From: DASSJT01 sp963715025
Lineage (GTDB): Bacteria > Actinomycetota > Actinomycetes > Actinomycetales > Dermatophilaceae
Assembly (NCBI GenBank): GCA_963715025.1
Contig: CAVQQQ010000010.1
Span: 62,001-126,000, forward strand
Direction of reading: 5' to 3'
Length of the DNA stretch: 64,000 nucleotides
Shown: positions 8,479 to 15,280 of the stretch, piece by piece
How the letters are laid out: every line of letters starts with the position of its first letter
Numbering within the stretch: position 1 is the first letter of the stretch
Program-made: the position numbers and the translations under genes
Notes under the pieces: generated by a model
Seen by the model: the letters and a program-made list of their open reading frames with translations, nothing else
Told to the model about the DNA's origin: nothing
The model's database searches: none

Positions 8479-8549
8479 CGGGTTGAGTCTTTCGTCAGGC
8501 AGTGACAGGGGGTGAGGTGGCGGCCCGCGCCCGCCTTCCGCGGTTGGGG

Positions 8550-9173
8550 TCAGGGCGCCAGCGCGGCCTGCTGCCGGGTGCGCTCGAACTCCTCGAGGGA
8601 CTGCTGGCTCCACGCGAGGTCGCCGCTGCGGAGCCGCCGGATGAGGGTCTCGGTCCAGGCGAGGTCGCAGCGGGTCATCGTGGACAGCCAGGTGTGCTCG
8701 ATCCAGAGCACCTCGGGCAGGTTGCTCGCGCGAAGGTGGGGCTCGGCGCCATGGAGCGAGTCGAGCTCGGCCCGCAGGGCAGCCGCCCTCCGCGACAGCA
8801 GGTCGGCAGCCTCGGACGGGTCGAGGTTGTGCAGCTCGGCGAGGGCCAGGGGGAACTCCGGGAACTCCTCGGCCCGCTGCGCGACGGCCTTCGCCACGTG
8901 GGCCGCGACCGCCGCTCGGCCCGCCTCGGTGATGGCGTACGTCGTGCGCTCCGGCCGGTTGCCCTCGCGACCCGTGCCCGCGGCCTCGAGCAACCCGAGC
9001 TCGACGAGGCGGTTGACCGCGTGGTACAGGGTGCCGGGCCGCAGCTTGACCAGCCGGTCCTCGCGCCGCCGCAGCATCTCCTGGAAGACGTCGTAGGGAT
9101 GCCGTGGCTTCTCGGCGTAGACGGCAAGGGCCGCGAACTGGAGCGGTGTGAGCGTGGCTGGCGCGGACAGCAT
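8550..9173 (-). CDS. PadR-family transcriptional regulator
   Basis: A 207-residue protein with an N-terminal PadR winged helix: LQFAALAVYAEKPRHPYDVF, KLRPGTLYHAVNRLVELGLL, and the beta-wing RPERTTYAITEAGR. A helical C-terminal dimerisation domain follows. PadR proteins generally repress adjacent efflux genes and release DNA on binding the drug. The ATG at 9171-9173 has no separate ribosome-binding site, but a promoter is spaced exactly for leaderless initiation. It is head of the operon with the DHA2 exporter and diverges from citrate synthase. Confidence 0.88.
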   Translation of the reverse strand: MLSAPATLTPLQFAALAVYAEKPRHPYDVFQEMLRRREDRLVKLRPGTLYHAVNRLVELGLLEAAGTGREGNRPERTTYAITEAGRAAVAAHVAKAVAQRAEEFPEFPLALAELHNLDPSEAADLLSRRAAALRAELDSLHGAEPHLRASNLPEVLWIEHTWLSTMTRCDLAWTETLIRRLRSGDLAWSQQSLEEFERTRQQAALAP

Positions 9174-9179
9174 ACCCCT

Positions 9180-9208
9180 ATTGAACTATTCCGACTGGGC
9201 TATTTCAA
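9180..9208 (-). promoter_or_regulatory. Leaderless promoter of padR with AATAG repeats
   Basis: On the minus strand, TTGAAA (9203-9208) and TTCAAT (9180-9185) are 17 bp apart, and the -10 ends 6 bases before the ATG. Transcription would therefore begin at the start codon. The word AATAG is repeated three times in the same stretch (complements at 9178-9182, 9186-9190 and 9200-9204), so PadR autoregulation here is plausible. Confidence 0.5.
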
Positions 9209-9356
9209 GAGGTATTCCGGGCTGCGGGCCCCACGGCGCTCACCCGCCTTCCCAGCATGTGGTCTCGCCGGCGGCCATCCGCCCTTCCAAGAGGCGGGCG
9301 TGCACAATGGACCCGCCCGACAACGGCGACGAGCACAGAACAGGGGAATCGCACCC

Positions 9357-10454
9357 ATGTCCGAGATCGACTTCAAGCCTGGCCTCGAGGGCGTCATCGC
9401 GTTCGAGTCCGAGATCGCCGAGCCGGACAGGGAGGGCGGGGCCCTGCGCTATCGCGGGGTCGACATCAACGACCTCGTGGGGCGCGTGTCCTTCGGCAAC
9501 GTGTGGGGCCTGCTGGTCGACAACGAGATGAACCCCGGCCTGCCGCCCGCCGAGCCGTTCCCGCTGCCGATCCACAGCGGGGACGTGCGGGTCGACGTAC
9601 AGGCCGCGCTGGCGACACTCGCGCCGCTCTGGGGGTTTCGGCCGCTGCTGGACATTGACCACGAGGAGGCGCGCGACAACCTGGCGCGCGCGTCCGTGAT
9701 GGCGCTGTCGTTCGTGGCGCAGTCGGCGCGTGGGCAGTCGAGGCCGATGGTGCCGCAGAAGCGGGTCGACGAGGGGCAGACGATCGTCCACCGGTTCATG
9801 ATCCGCTGGCGCGGCGAGCCCGACCCGCGGCACGTGGAGGCGGTCGACGCCTACTGGGTTTCGGCCGCCGAGCACGGCATGAACGCCTCGACGTTCACCG
9901 CGCGAGTCATCGCCTCGACCGGTGCTGACGTGGCTGCGTGCCTCTCAGGGGCGGTGGGGGCGATGTCGGGCCCGTTGCACGGAGGTGCGCCCTCGCGGGT
10001 GCTGCACATGATCGAAGGCGTCGAGGAGACTGGCGACGCGCTCGCCTACGTGAAGGGTGTGCTGGACCGGGGCGAGCGGCTGATGGGCTTCGGGCACCGC
10101 GTCTACCGCGCCGAGGACCCGCGCGCCCGCGTGCTGCGGGCGACCTGTGAGCGGCTCGGTGCTCCCCGTTTCGAGGTGGCGGCGGCGCTCGAGAAGGCCG
10201 CGCTCGGGGAGCTGCACGCACGGCGCCCCGACCGGGTGCTCGCCACCAATGTGGAGTTCTGGGCAGCGGTGCTCCTGGACTTCGCCGAGGTGCCGGCGTC
10301 CATGTTCACCCCGATGTTCACGTGCGCCCGCACGGCAGGCTGGTCGGCGCACATTCTGGAGCAGAAGAACACCGGCCGGTTGATCCGACCGAGCGCGCGC
10401 TACATCGGCGAGGGCCCGCGTCCGGTCGAGTCGATCAGCGGCTGGCACGCCTGA
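9357..10454 (+). CDS. citA: Citrate synthase, type 2 (CitA-like)
   Basis: Condenses acetyl-CoA (or propionyl-CoA) with oxaloacetate at the entry of the TCA or methylcitrate cycle. The 365-residue protein has the family signatures: GALRYRGVDINDLV near the N-terminus, GPLHGGAPSRVLHM with the oxaloacetate-binding His, GFGHRVYRAEDPRARVL with the catalytic His, and FTPMFTCARTAGWSAHILEQ near the end. Its length matches the short actinobacterial CitA group, not the ~430-residue hexameric GltA. AGGGGA lies upstream of the ATG at 9357. The neighbours do not decide between citrate and methylcitrate synthase. Confidence 0.9.
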   Translation: MSEIDFKPGLEGVIAFESEIAEPDREGGALRYRGVDINDLVGRVSFGNVWGLLVDNEMNPGLPPAEPFPLPIHSGDVRVDVQAALATLAPLWGFRPLLDIDHEEARDNLARASVMALSFVAQSARGQSRPMVPQKRVDEGQTIVHRFMIRWRGEPDPRHVEAVDAYWVSAAEHGMNASTFTARVIASTGADVAACLSGAVGAMSGPLHGGAPSRVLHMIEGVEETGDALAYVKGVLDRGERLMGFGHRVYRAEDPRARVLRATCERLGAPRFEVAAALEKAALGELHARRPDRVLATNVEFWAAVLLDFAEVPASMFTPMFTCARTAGWSAHILEQKNTGRLIRPSARYIGEGPRPVESISGWHA

Positions 10455-10474
10455 CCGCCCACCCACCCCCGGGC

Positions 10475-10500
10475 CCTAACCTTTGCTAGCAGAAGTTAGG
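10475..10500. repeat. 26-bp imperfect palindrome centred on GCTAGC (left copy)
   Basis: Arms CCTAAC (10475-10480) and GTTAGG (10495-10500) surround TTTGCTAGCA-type sequence; 11 of 13 positions pair. It lies 21 bp after citrate synthase and ~120 bp before the AbiEi-like gene. A sister palindrome is at 11677-11700. There is no T-tract, so it is unlike a terminator. It is either an operator or the boundary of a mobile cassette. Confidence 0.7.
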
Positions 10501-10621
10501 CGTCTGGGCACAGGGTGCAGCATGTCCGCGATGCACCAGCATCTGCTGGGTGAACGCCTCGCTCGCCATTGTCCACAGGGGGTCCGCGGGCAGAGACCGG
10601 ATTCGGGCACGCTCTTATGCC

Positions 10622-11620
10622 ATGGACCTCCACCAGCTCGCGGTGCACGACGTCGTGTCGGCAGCCGAGGCCCGCTCGATAGGGCTGGACCCGTCCGCGC
10701 TGCGGCGGATGGTCAGGGCCGGTGAGATCCAGCGCCTGATCAGAGGCTGGTATGCCGTGTGCTCGCCAGAGGCTCCTCAGCCGCCATGGGTTGGCAATGA
10801 CGACTTCGACACCGCGCGTCGCAGACATCGGCTGCTCACCGTCGCGCTGCTCAGGTCTTTCGAGGGCCGGGTCGTAGCCAGCCACCAGTCCGCGCTCGTT
10901 CTCCACCACGGCCGCCTCTGGCGCCCGGACCTCACCACCGCACATCTGTGCCGAACCGAATCCGACCACTCAAGGCACCGTCGTCAGGCGGTCATCCATC
11001 CCTCGGTCGACCTTCCGCCGGCATCAACGCCAGATGGGCTCGCCACGGTGCCGGTGGCCACAGCGGTCGTCCAGGTGGGCCTGGTGTCGATCGGCATCGG
11101 GCTGCCGCCCTTTCCCCTGGAAAGCCTCGTCGCCGCAGACGGGGCGCTCTGCGACGGACTGATCACTCATGACGAGCTGAAGGCCGCAGTTGAGGCGCAT
11201 TCCCACCATCCCGGCATACCGGCAGTTCGAGCACTCCTCGAGCACGCCGACGGGCGCCACGAGTCTGCCGGCGAGACCCGGCTTGCGCATGCCATGCGAC
11301 TGCTGGGCTATCAGTTCACGCCCCAGGTCCCCATCAATGCAGGTGAACGACAGTGGCGGGTCGACTTCGAATTGGACGACGAGCCGGTCATCATCGAGTT
11401 CGACGGGCTGTCCAAATACACTCTGGGCGTCGACAGGCCCACGCCGCAGCAAATGCGACAGGCTCTGACGGAGGAGAAGTGGCGCGAGGACCGGCTGACC
11501 GAACAGGGCCGGGAAGTGGTGCGGTTCGTGTGGGCTGACCTCGACGACCTGCGCCGCATCGAGCGCCGCATCGACGGCGCCATCCTTCGGGCCCGTGGTC
11601 GCGGCGCGAGGCCGACCTAG
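10622..11620 (+). CDS. AbiEi-antitoxin/DUF559-type protein (type IV TA-like)
   Basis: A 332-residue protein of a family that is multicopy in actinobacteria. An N-terminal winged-helix segment (VSAAEARSIGLDPSALRRMV followed by RLIRGWYAV) resembles the AbiEi-type transcriptional antitoxin domain. The C-terminal region (SAGETRLAHAMRLLGY, WRVDFELDDEPVIIEFDG) has the E...D...E spacing of a PD-(D/E)XK/DUF559 nuclease fold. ATG at 10622 is chosen because MDLHQLAVHDVV begins the conserved domain. No partner toxin gene lies beside it. It is bracketed exactly by two related palindromes and lies between two housekeeping genes, which suggests insertion. Function is unproven. Confidence 0.75.
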   Translation: MDLHQLAVHDVVSAAEARSIGLDPSALRRMVRAGEIQRLIRGWYAVCSPEAPQPPWVGNDDFDTARRRHRLLTVALLRSFEGRVVASHQSALVLHHGRLWRPDLTTAHLCRTESDHSRHRRQAVIHPSVDLPPASTPDGLATVPVATAVVQVGLVSIGIGLPPFPLESLVAADGALCDGLITHDELKAAVEAHSHHPGIPAVRALLEHADGRHESAGETRLAHAMRLLGYQFTPQVPINAGERQWRVDFELDDEPVIIEFDGLSKYTLGVDRPTPQQMRQALTEEKWREDRLTEQGREVVRFVWADLDDLRRIERRIDGAILRARGRGARPT

Positions 11621-11676
11621 TCGCACTCAGCACGCGTTCCGCACCAACCGACGGGTTGCAGCCTGCGCCCCGTGCA

Positions 11677-11700
11677 CCAACTTTTGCTAGCAAAGGTTGG
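11677..11700. repeat. 24-bp imperfect palindrome centred on GCTAGC (right copy)
   Basis: Arms CCAAC and GTTGG flank TTTTGCTAGCAAAG; 11 of 12 positions pair. It lies 78 bp before the serC start and 57 bp after the AbiEi-like gene. It shares TTTGCTAGCA and the outer AAC/GTT spacing with the palindrome at 10475-10500. Confidence 0.7.
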
Positions 11701-11777
11701 GGTGAGCTGGCCAGCCTGGGGTCCGGGTGGTGGACCTCACGTCCCACGCCTCGGGACGCGGTGCGAGACTGGCACAC

Positions 11778-12914
11778 GTGACCGAGACTGCCCCGCCCAC
11801 CGTCACCATTCCCGCCGACCTGCTGCCCGGCGACGGCCGCTTCGGCTGCGGTCCGTCCAAGGTTCGGCCCGAGCAGGTCGACTACCTAGCCTCGATCAGC
11901 CGCACGGTCCTCGGCACCTCCCACCGCCAGGCCCCGGTCAAGAACCTGGTGGGCGCGGTCCGGGAGGGAATCAGCGAGCTGTTCTCGCTTCCGGAGGAAT
12001 ACGAGGTCATCCTCGGCAACGGCGGGTCGACGGCGTTCTGGGACATCGCGGCGTTCGGGCTGGTGCGCGAGAAGGCTCAGCACCTGGCGTTCGGGGAGTT
12101 CTCCAGCAAGTTCGCGGCGGTCACCAACAACGCACCGTTCCTCGCCGCATCGACGGTCATCAAGAGCGAGCCGGGAACGCGACCCGCGCCGCGCGCCGAA
12201 GCCGGTGCCGATGTCTACGCCTGGGCCCACAACGAGACCTCCACCGGCGTCATGGCCCCAGTCCAGCGGGTCGAGGGTGCCGACGACGACGCGCTCGTGC
12301 TCGTCGACGCAACCTCGGGCGCGGGTGGCCTCCCGGTCGACATCACGCAGTCCGACGTCTACTACTTCGGCCCCCAGAAGTGCTTCGCGTCCGACGGCGG
12401 CCTGTGGCTGGCCGTCTTCTCCCCCGATGCCCTGGGCCGGGTGGAGGAAATCGCCGCGAGCGGCCGCTGGGTGCCCGACTTCTTCAGCCTGCCGACGGCG
12501 ATCGACAACTCGCTCAAGAACCAGACCTACAACACGCCGGCCGTGGGGACCCTGGCCCTCCTCGTCAGCCAGCTCGAGTGGCTCAACGGCCAGGGCGGAC
12601 TCGACTGGGCAACGAAGCGAACGGCCGACTCCTCGAGTCGGCTCTACACGTGGGCCGAGCACACGGCATACACCACGCCGTTCGTCACCGACCCCAGCCA
12701 CCGCTCACAGGTCGTGGCGACCATCGACTTCACCGACGACGTCGACGCCGCCGCCGTCGCCAAGGTGCTGCGCGCCAACGGGGTCGTCGACGTGGAGCCC
12801 TACCGCAAGCTGGGCCGCAACCAGCTGCGCGTCGCGACCTTCCCCGCGATCGAGCCCGACGACGTCAGCAGCCTGATCGCGTGCGTCGAGCACGTCGTGC
12901 CCCGCCTCTCCTGA
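11778..12914 (+). CDS. serC: Phosphoserine aminotransferase
   Basis: PLP enzyme converting 3-phosphohydroxypyruvate and glutamate to phosphoserine in serine biosynthesis. The 378-residue protein begins near GDGRFGCGPSKVRPEQ, has LGTSHRQAPVKNL and GNGGSTAFWDIAAFGLV in the substrate and cofactor region, and carries the Schiff-base lysine in YYFGPQKCFASDGGLW at about residue 201. This is the long actinobacterial/mycobacterial-type SerC. GTG at 11778 (VTETAPPTVTIP) is preferred over an in-frame start 51 bases upstream, because GAGACT sits 8-13 bases before it as a possible leaderless -10. Confidence 0.92.
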   Translation: MTETAPPTVTIPADLLPGDGRFGCGPSKVRPEQVDYLASISRTVLGTSHRQAPVKNLVGAVREGISELFSLPEEYEVILGNGGSTAFWDIAAFGLVREKAQHLAFGEFSSKFAAVTNNAPFLAASTVIKSEPGTRPAPRAEAGADVYAWAHNETSTGVMAPVQRVEGADDDALVLVDATSGAGGLPVDITQSDVYYFGPQKCFASDGGLWLAVFSPDALGRVEEIAASGRWVPDFFSLPTAIDNSLKNQTYNTPAVGTLALLVSQLEWLNGQGGLDWATKRTADSSSRLYTWAEHTAYTTPFVTDPSHRSQVVATIDFTDDVDAAAVAKVLRANGVVDVEPYRKLGRNQLRVATFPAIEPDDVSSLIACVEHVVPRLS

Positions 12915-13314
12915 CCCTCGTCCGACGCAGCGGCCCTCTCACGGGACACCGCCTTTGCCAACTCCTGCCGCCCCGAGCTACTCCAATGCCCCCGGCCTGC
13001 CCAATCTGGAGCACAGCCTCCTCGGGCGCTGGCACCGAGAAGCCGAGTGGTAGCAGGGCGTCGTCAGGCAGAGCGAGTCCACAGACGACGTCGACCAGCT
13101 CAGGCGGCGACGAGGCCGGCGGGACGGGCCTGCGCCGCCAGCGACTGCCTCGTCGGCTTTCGACCCGGTCACCAAGGCGGTCCACTCCGTGGTGTCGAGC
13201 CCGAGCAGCGGCTCGTCGACGTCGCCCTCACCCAGCCCCTCCCAGACGTGCTACATCAACGTGCTGGGCGTGAAGGTCTGCGACCCGCTCGGATGCGGGG
13301 TCAGCCCAGCACGG
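12915..13314. other. Gene-poor 400-bp stretch, possibly a decayed secreted-protein gene
   Basis: No intact gene is supported here. Plus-strand translation in two different frames gives Ser/Thr/Pro-rich linker-like sequence: GTEKPSGSRASSGRASPQTT around 13035-13095, then SPSSGSSTSPSPSPSQTCYI around 13195-13255, followed by NVLGVKVCDPLGCG. The switch of frame suggests a broken secreted or lipoprotein gene. A biased GC-rich gap between convergent genes could give the same picture, so this is only a suggestion. Confidence 0.25.
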
Positions 13315-13401
13315 CTACCGGGCAACCGTGGCGATGGCGGCCGCGGCGACAAGCAGGAGGAGCACGGCGATGGTGATGCGCCGTCGGAACCTCGGCGTCA
13401 T
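13315..13401 (-). CDS. 28-residue single-span membrane peptide coupled to MFS gene
   Basis: Short reading frame whose ATG (13399-13401) overlaps the TGA of the MFS exporter (ATGA), the same coupling used elsewhere in this window. The peptide starts with a basic stretch (MTPRFRRRITIAV) and continues as one hydrophobic helix (LLLLVAAAAIATVAR), so by the positive-inside rule the N-terminus would be cytoplasmic. Small single-span partners of transporters are known in bacteria (AcrZ with AcrB is one), but no homology to any is claimed. It could also be a chance frame; the overlap and the well-formed charged-then-hydrophobic pattern argue for a real gene. Confidence 0.5.
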   Translation of the reverse strand: MTPRFRRRITIAVLLLLVAAAAIATVAR

Positions 13402-14684
13402 CGCGCCGCCTCGGGCACCGGCTCGGAAGCCGGAGAGGTGCTGACGACGAACCGCGGCCGCCGCTGTGACTCGTAGCTCACCCGGACATTCTCCTGCCGC
13501 GCCAGCCAGGTGCACACTGCGACCAGCATGAGGCCCACCGCGACCGACCCGATCCCGATGGTCCAGCGCGGACCCCAGGCGTCACCGATCCAGCCGATGA
13601 TGGGCGCGCCGAACGGGGTACCGCCCATGAAGATGGCCATGTAGAGAGCCATGACCCGGCCGCGCAGGCTGGGCGCCACGCGCAACTGGACCATCGCGTT
13701 GGCCGTCGTAAGGGCAGTCAGGGCCGTGAGTCCGACCGGGATCAAGGACAGGGCGAAGAGCGCGTAGGTCGGCGCCAGCGAGGCCGCCGCCGAGGCGAGC
13801 GCGAAGCCGGACAGCGCCACGAGCAGGTGCCGCAGCCGCGGCCGCGCCCGACGCGCCGAGAGCAGAGCCGCCGACAGCGAGCCGATCGCCATGATCGACC
13901 CGAGCAGCCCGTACTCGGTGGGTCCCTTGCCGAACTCCTTGGTAGCCATCAGGGCAGTCGTGATCTGGAAGTTCATGCCGAACGTGCCCAGGACGAACAC
14001 GATCACCATGACCAGGACGATGTCCGGTCGACCGCGCACGTAGCGCAGTCCCTCGCGGATCGCGCCCTTCCCCCTCGTCATTTCGGCCGGCCTGAGATCG
14101 GCCGCGCGCATGAATGCCAGCGCGGCCAGAACGGCTACGAAGGTGACGGTGTTGACGACAAAGGCGATGCCCGTGCCCCAAAGGGCAATGACCAGGCCGG
14201 CGATGCCCGGGCCCACCAGGCGGCCGGCATTGAAGGATGCGCTGTTGAGCGACACGGCGTTGGCGAGCCGCTCGCGCGGCACCATCTCGGAGACGAACGA
14301 CTGCCGAGCCGGGTTGTCGACGGCCGTCGCAACCCCCTGGGCCAGGGCGAGAAGGTAGACCTGCCAGAGCTGGGCAGCGTGGGTGAGCACGAGTATGCCG
14401 GTGAGCAGGCTGGTGAGCGCCAGGAACGTCTGCGTGACGCCCAGGATCGCCCGCTTGGGGAACCGGTCTGCGACCATGCCCGCCCAGGGTGCGAGGACCA
14501 GGAACGGCAGGAACTGGAGACCGGTCACAATGCCCAGCGCCGACGAGGAGTGGTCGGTGAGCTCGGTCAGGACGAGCCAGTCCTGGGCGACGCGGCCCAT
14601 CCAGGTGCCGATGTTGGAGACGAACGCCCCCGCGGCGTAGATGCGGTAGTTGCGGACATGGAGCGAGGTGAAGGTAGGACTCAC
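13398..14684 (-). CDS. MFS transporter (MFS_3-like) under MarR control
   Basis: A 428-residue permease with about 12 hydrophobic segments and the MFS_3 hallmarks: TFTSLHVRNYRIYAAGAFVS at the N-terminus, GMVADRFPKRAILG in the helix 2-3 loop, VDNPARQSFVSEMVPRERLA, and SLRGRVMALYMAIFMGGTPFG in the second half. It probably exports a drug or metabolite. The GTG start (14682-14684) overlaps the stop of the marR gene (GTGA). The C-terminus ends in a ~35-residue polar tail (VRVSYESQRRPRF and on), followed immediately by the overlapping 28-residue peptide. Confidence 0.88.
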   Translation of the reverse strand: MSPTFTSLHVRNYRIYAAGAFVSNIGTWMGRVAQDWLVLTELTDHSSSALGIVTGLQFLPFLVLAPWAGMVADRFPKRAILGVTQTFLALTSLLTGILVLTHAAQLWQVYLLALAQGVATAVDNPARQSFVSEMVPRERLANAVSLNSASFNAGRLVGPGIAGLVIALWGTGIAFVVNTVTFVAVLAALAFMRAADLRPAEMTRGKGAIREGLRYVRGRPDIVLVMVIVFVLGTFGMNFQITTALMATKEFGKGPTEYGLLGSIMAIGSLSAALLSARRARPRLRHLLVALSGFALASAAASLAPTYALFALSLIPVGLTALTALTTANAMVQLRVAPSLRGRVMALYMAIFMGGTPFGAPIIGWIGDAWGPRWTIGIGSVAVGLMLVAVCTWLARQENVRVSYESQRRPRFVVSTSPASEPVPEAAR

Positions 14685-15145
14685 TCGCTGGCCACCTGGG
14701 TCAGGATGGCACTGGCCTGGCGCAGGATGTCCTGCTCCTGCGGGCTGAGGCGCTTGAGCCGCACGGCCATCCACTGGTCGCGCTTGCGCCTGGTGTCCCG
14801 CAGCACGGTCTTGGCCTCGCGGGTGAGGGACAGGATGACCTGGCGGCCGTCGGTCGGGTCGTCGGCGCGCAGCACCAAGCCGCGCGCGACGAGGCCGTTG
14901 ACGGTGCGGGTCATGGACGGCGCGCTCACCTTCTCGTGGTCGGCGAGCTCGCGCGGGGTGCGCGGCGACTCCTCCAGCCGGCACAGCACGGAGAACTGGT
15001 GGGGTGCCAGCTCATCGGCACTCTCGAAGCGGATGCGGCGCGAAATGCGCATCACCGCCAGCCGGAGGTCATTGGAGACCCGGGAGAGCGCCGTCGGTGT
15101 CAGGCCAGCAGGAGCGAGTGCCGGTGCGGCGTCGTAGGGCGTCAT
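14681..15145 (-). CDS. MarR-family transcriptional regulator
   Basis: A 154-residue winged-helix protein: recognition region HEKVSAPSMTRTVNGLVARG and wing RADDPTDGRQVILSLTREAK, flanked by helices for dimerisation. MarR proteins repress adjacent exporters and are released by aromatic or drug ligands. AGGAG lies a few bases before the ATG at 15143-15145. A perfect 9-bp inverted repeat lies just upstream of it, and the MFS gene follows with a 4-nt overlap, so this is a self-regulated regulator-exporter operon. Confidence 0.9.
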   Translation of the reverse strand: MTPYDAAPALAPAGLTPTALSRVSNDLRLAVMRISRRIRFESADELAPHQFSVLCRLEESPRTPRELADHEKVSAPSMTRTVNGLVARGLVLRADDPTDGRQVILSLTREAKTVLRDTRRKRDQWMAVRLKRLSPQEQDILRQASAILTQVASE

Positions 15146-15158
15146 CGGCAGCTCCTCG

Positions 15159-15190
15159 GTAATGAGACAACGTTAGCACAACTCATTACC
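15159..15190 (-). promoter_or_regulatory. Inverted-repeat operator upstream of marR
   Basis: GGTAATGAG (15159-15167) and CTCATTACC (15182-15190) are perfect inverted 9-mers around a 14-nt spacer. A second, overlapping pair, TTAGC (in 15171-15180) and GCTAA (in 15191-15200), extends the symmetry. The location immediately before the MarR ribosome-binding site is typical of an autoregulatory MarR operator. Confidence 0.65.
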
Positions 15191-15280
15191 TTGGCTAAGT
15201 ATTTCCACGGTTGCCTCAGCCCTCATCAACCCCCCTCCAGGACAAGGGATCGGCCAACGGCGCTGCGGCTGCGGGTCTGC

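Noticed and set aside
8502..9356. Plus-strand open frame running into citrate synthase
   Set aside because: It is antisense to padR, lacks family character, and the citrate synthase start at 9357 has a good ribosome-binding site.
10475..11700. The two GCTAGC palindromes as rho-independent terminators
   Set aside because: There are no T-tracts, the stems have a continuous centre with no loop, and each lies closer to the start of the next gene than expected for a terminator.
12865..13185. Minus-strand open frame in the serC-MFS gap
   Set aside because: It is Arg-rich, overlaps the 3' end of serC in antisense, and has no start signal. The plus strand shows more plausible coding traces.
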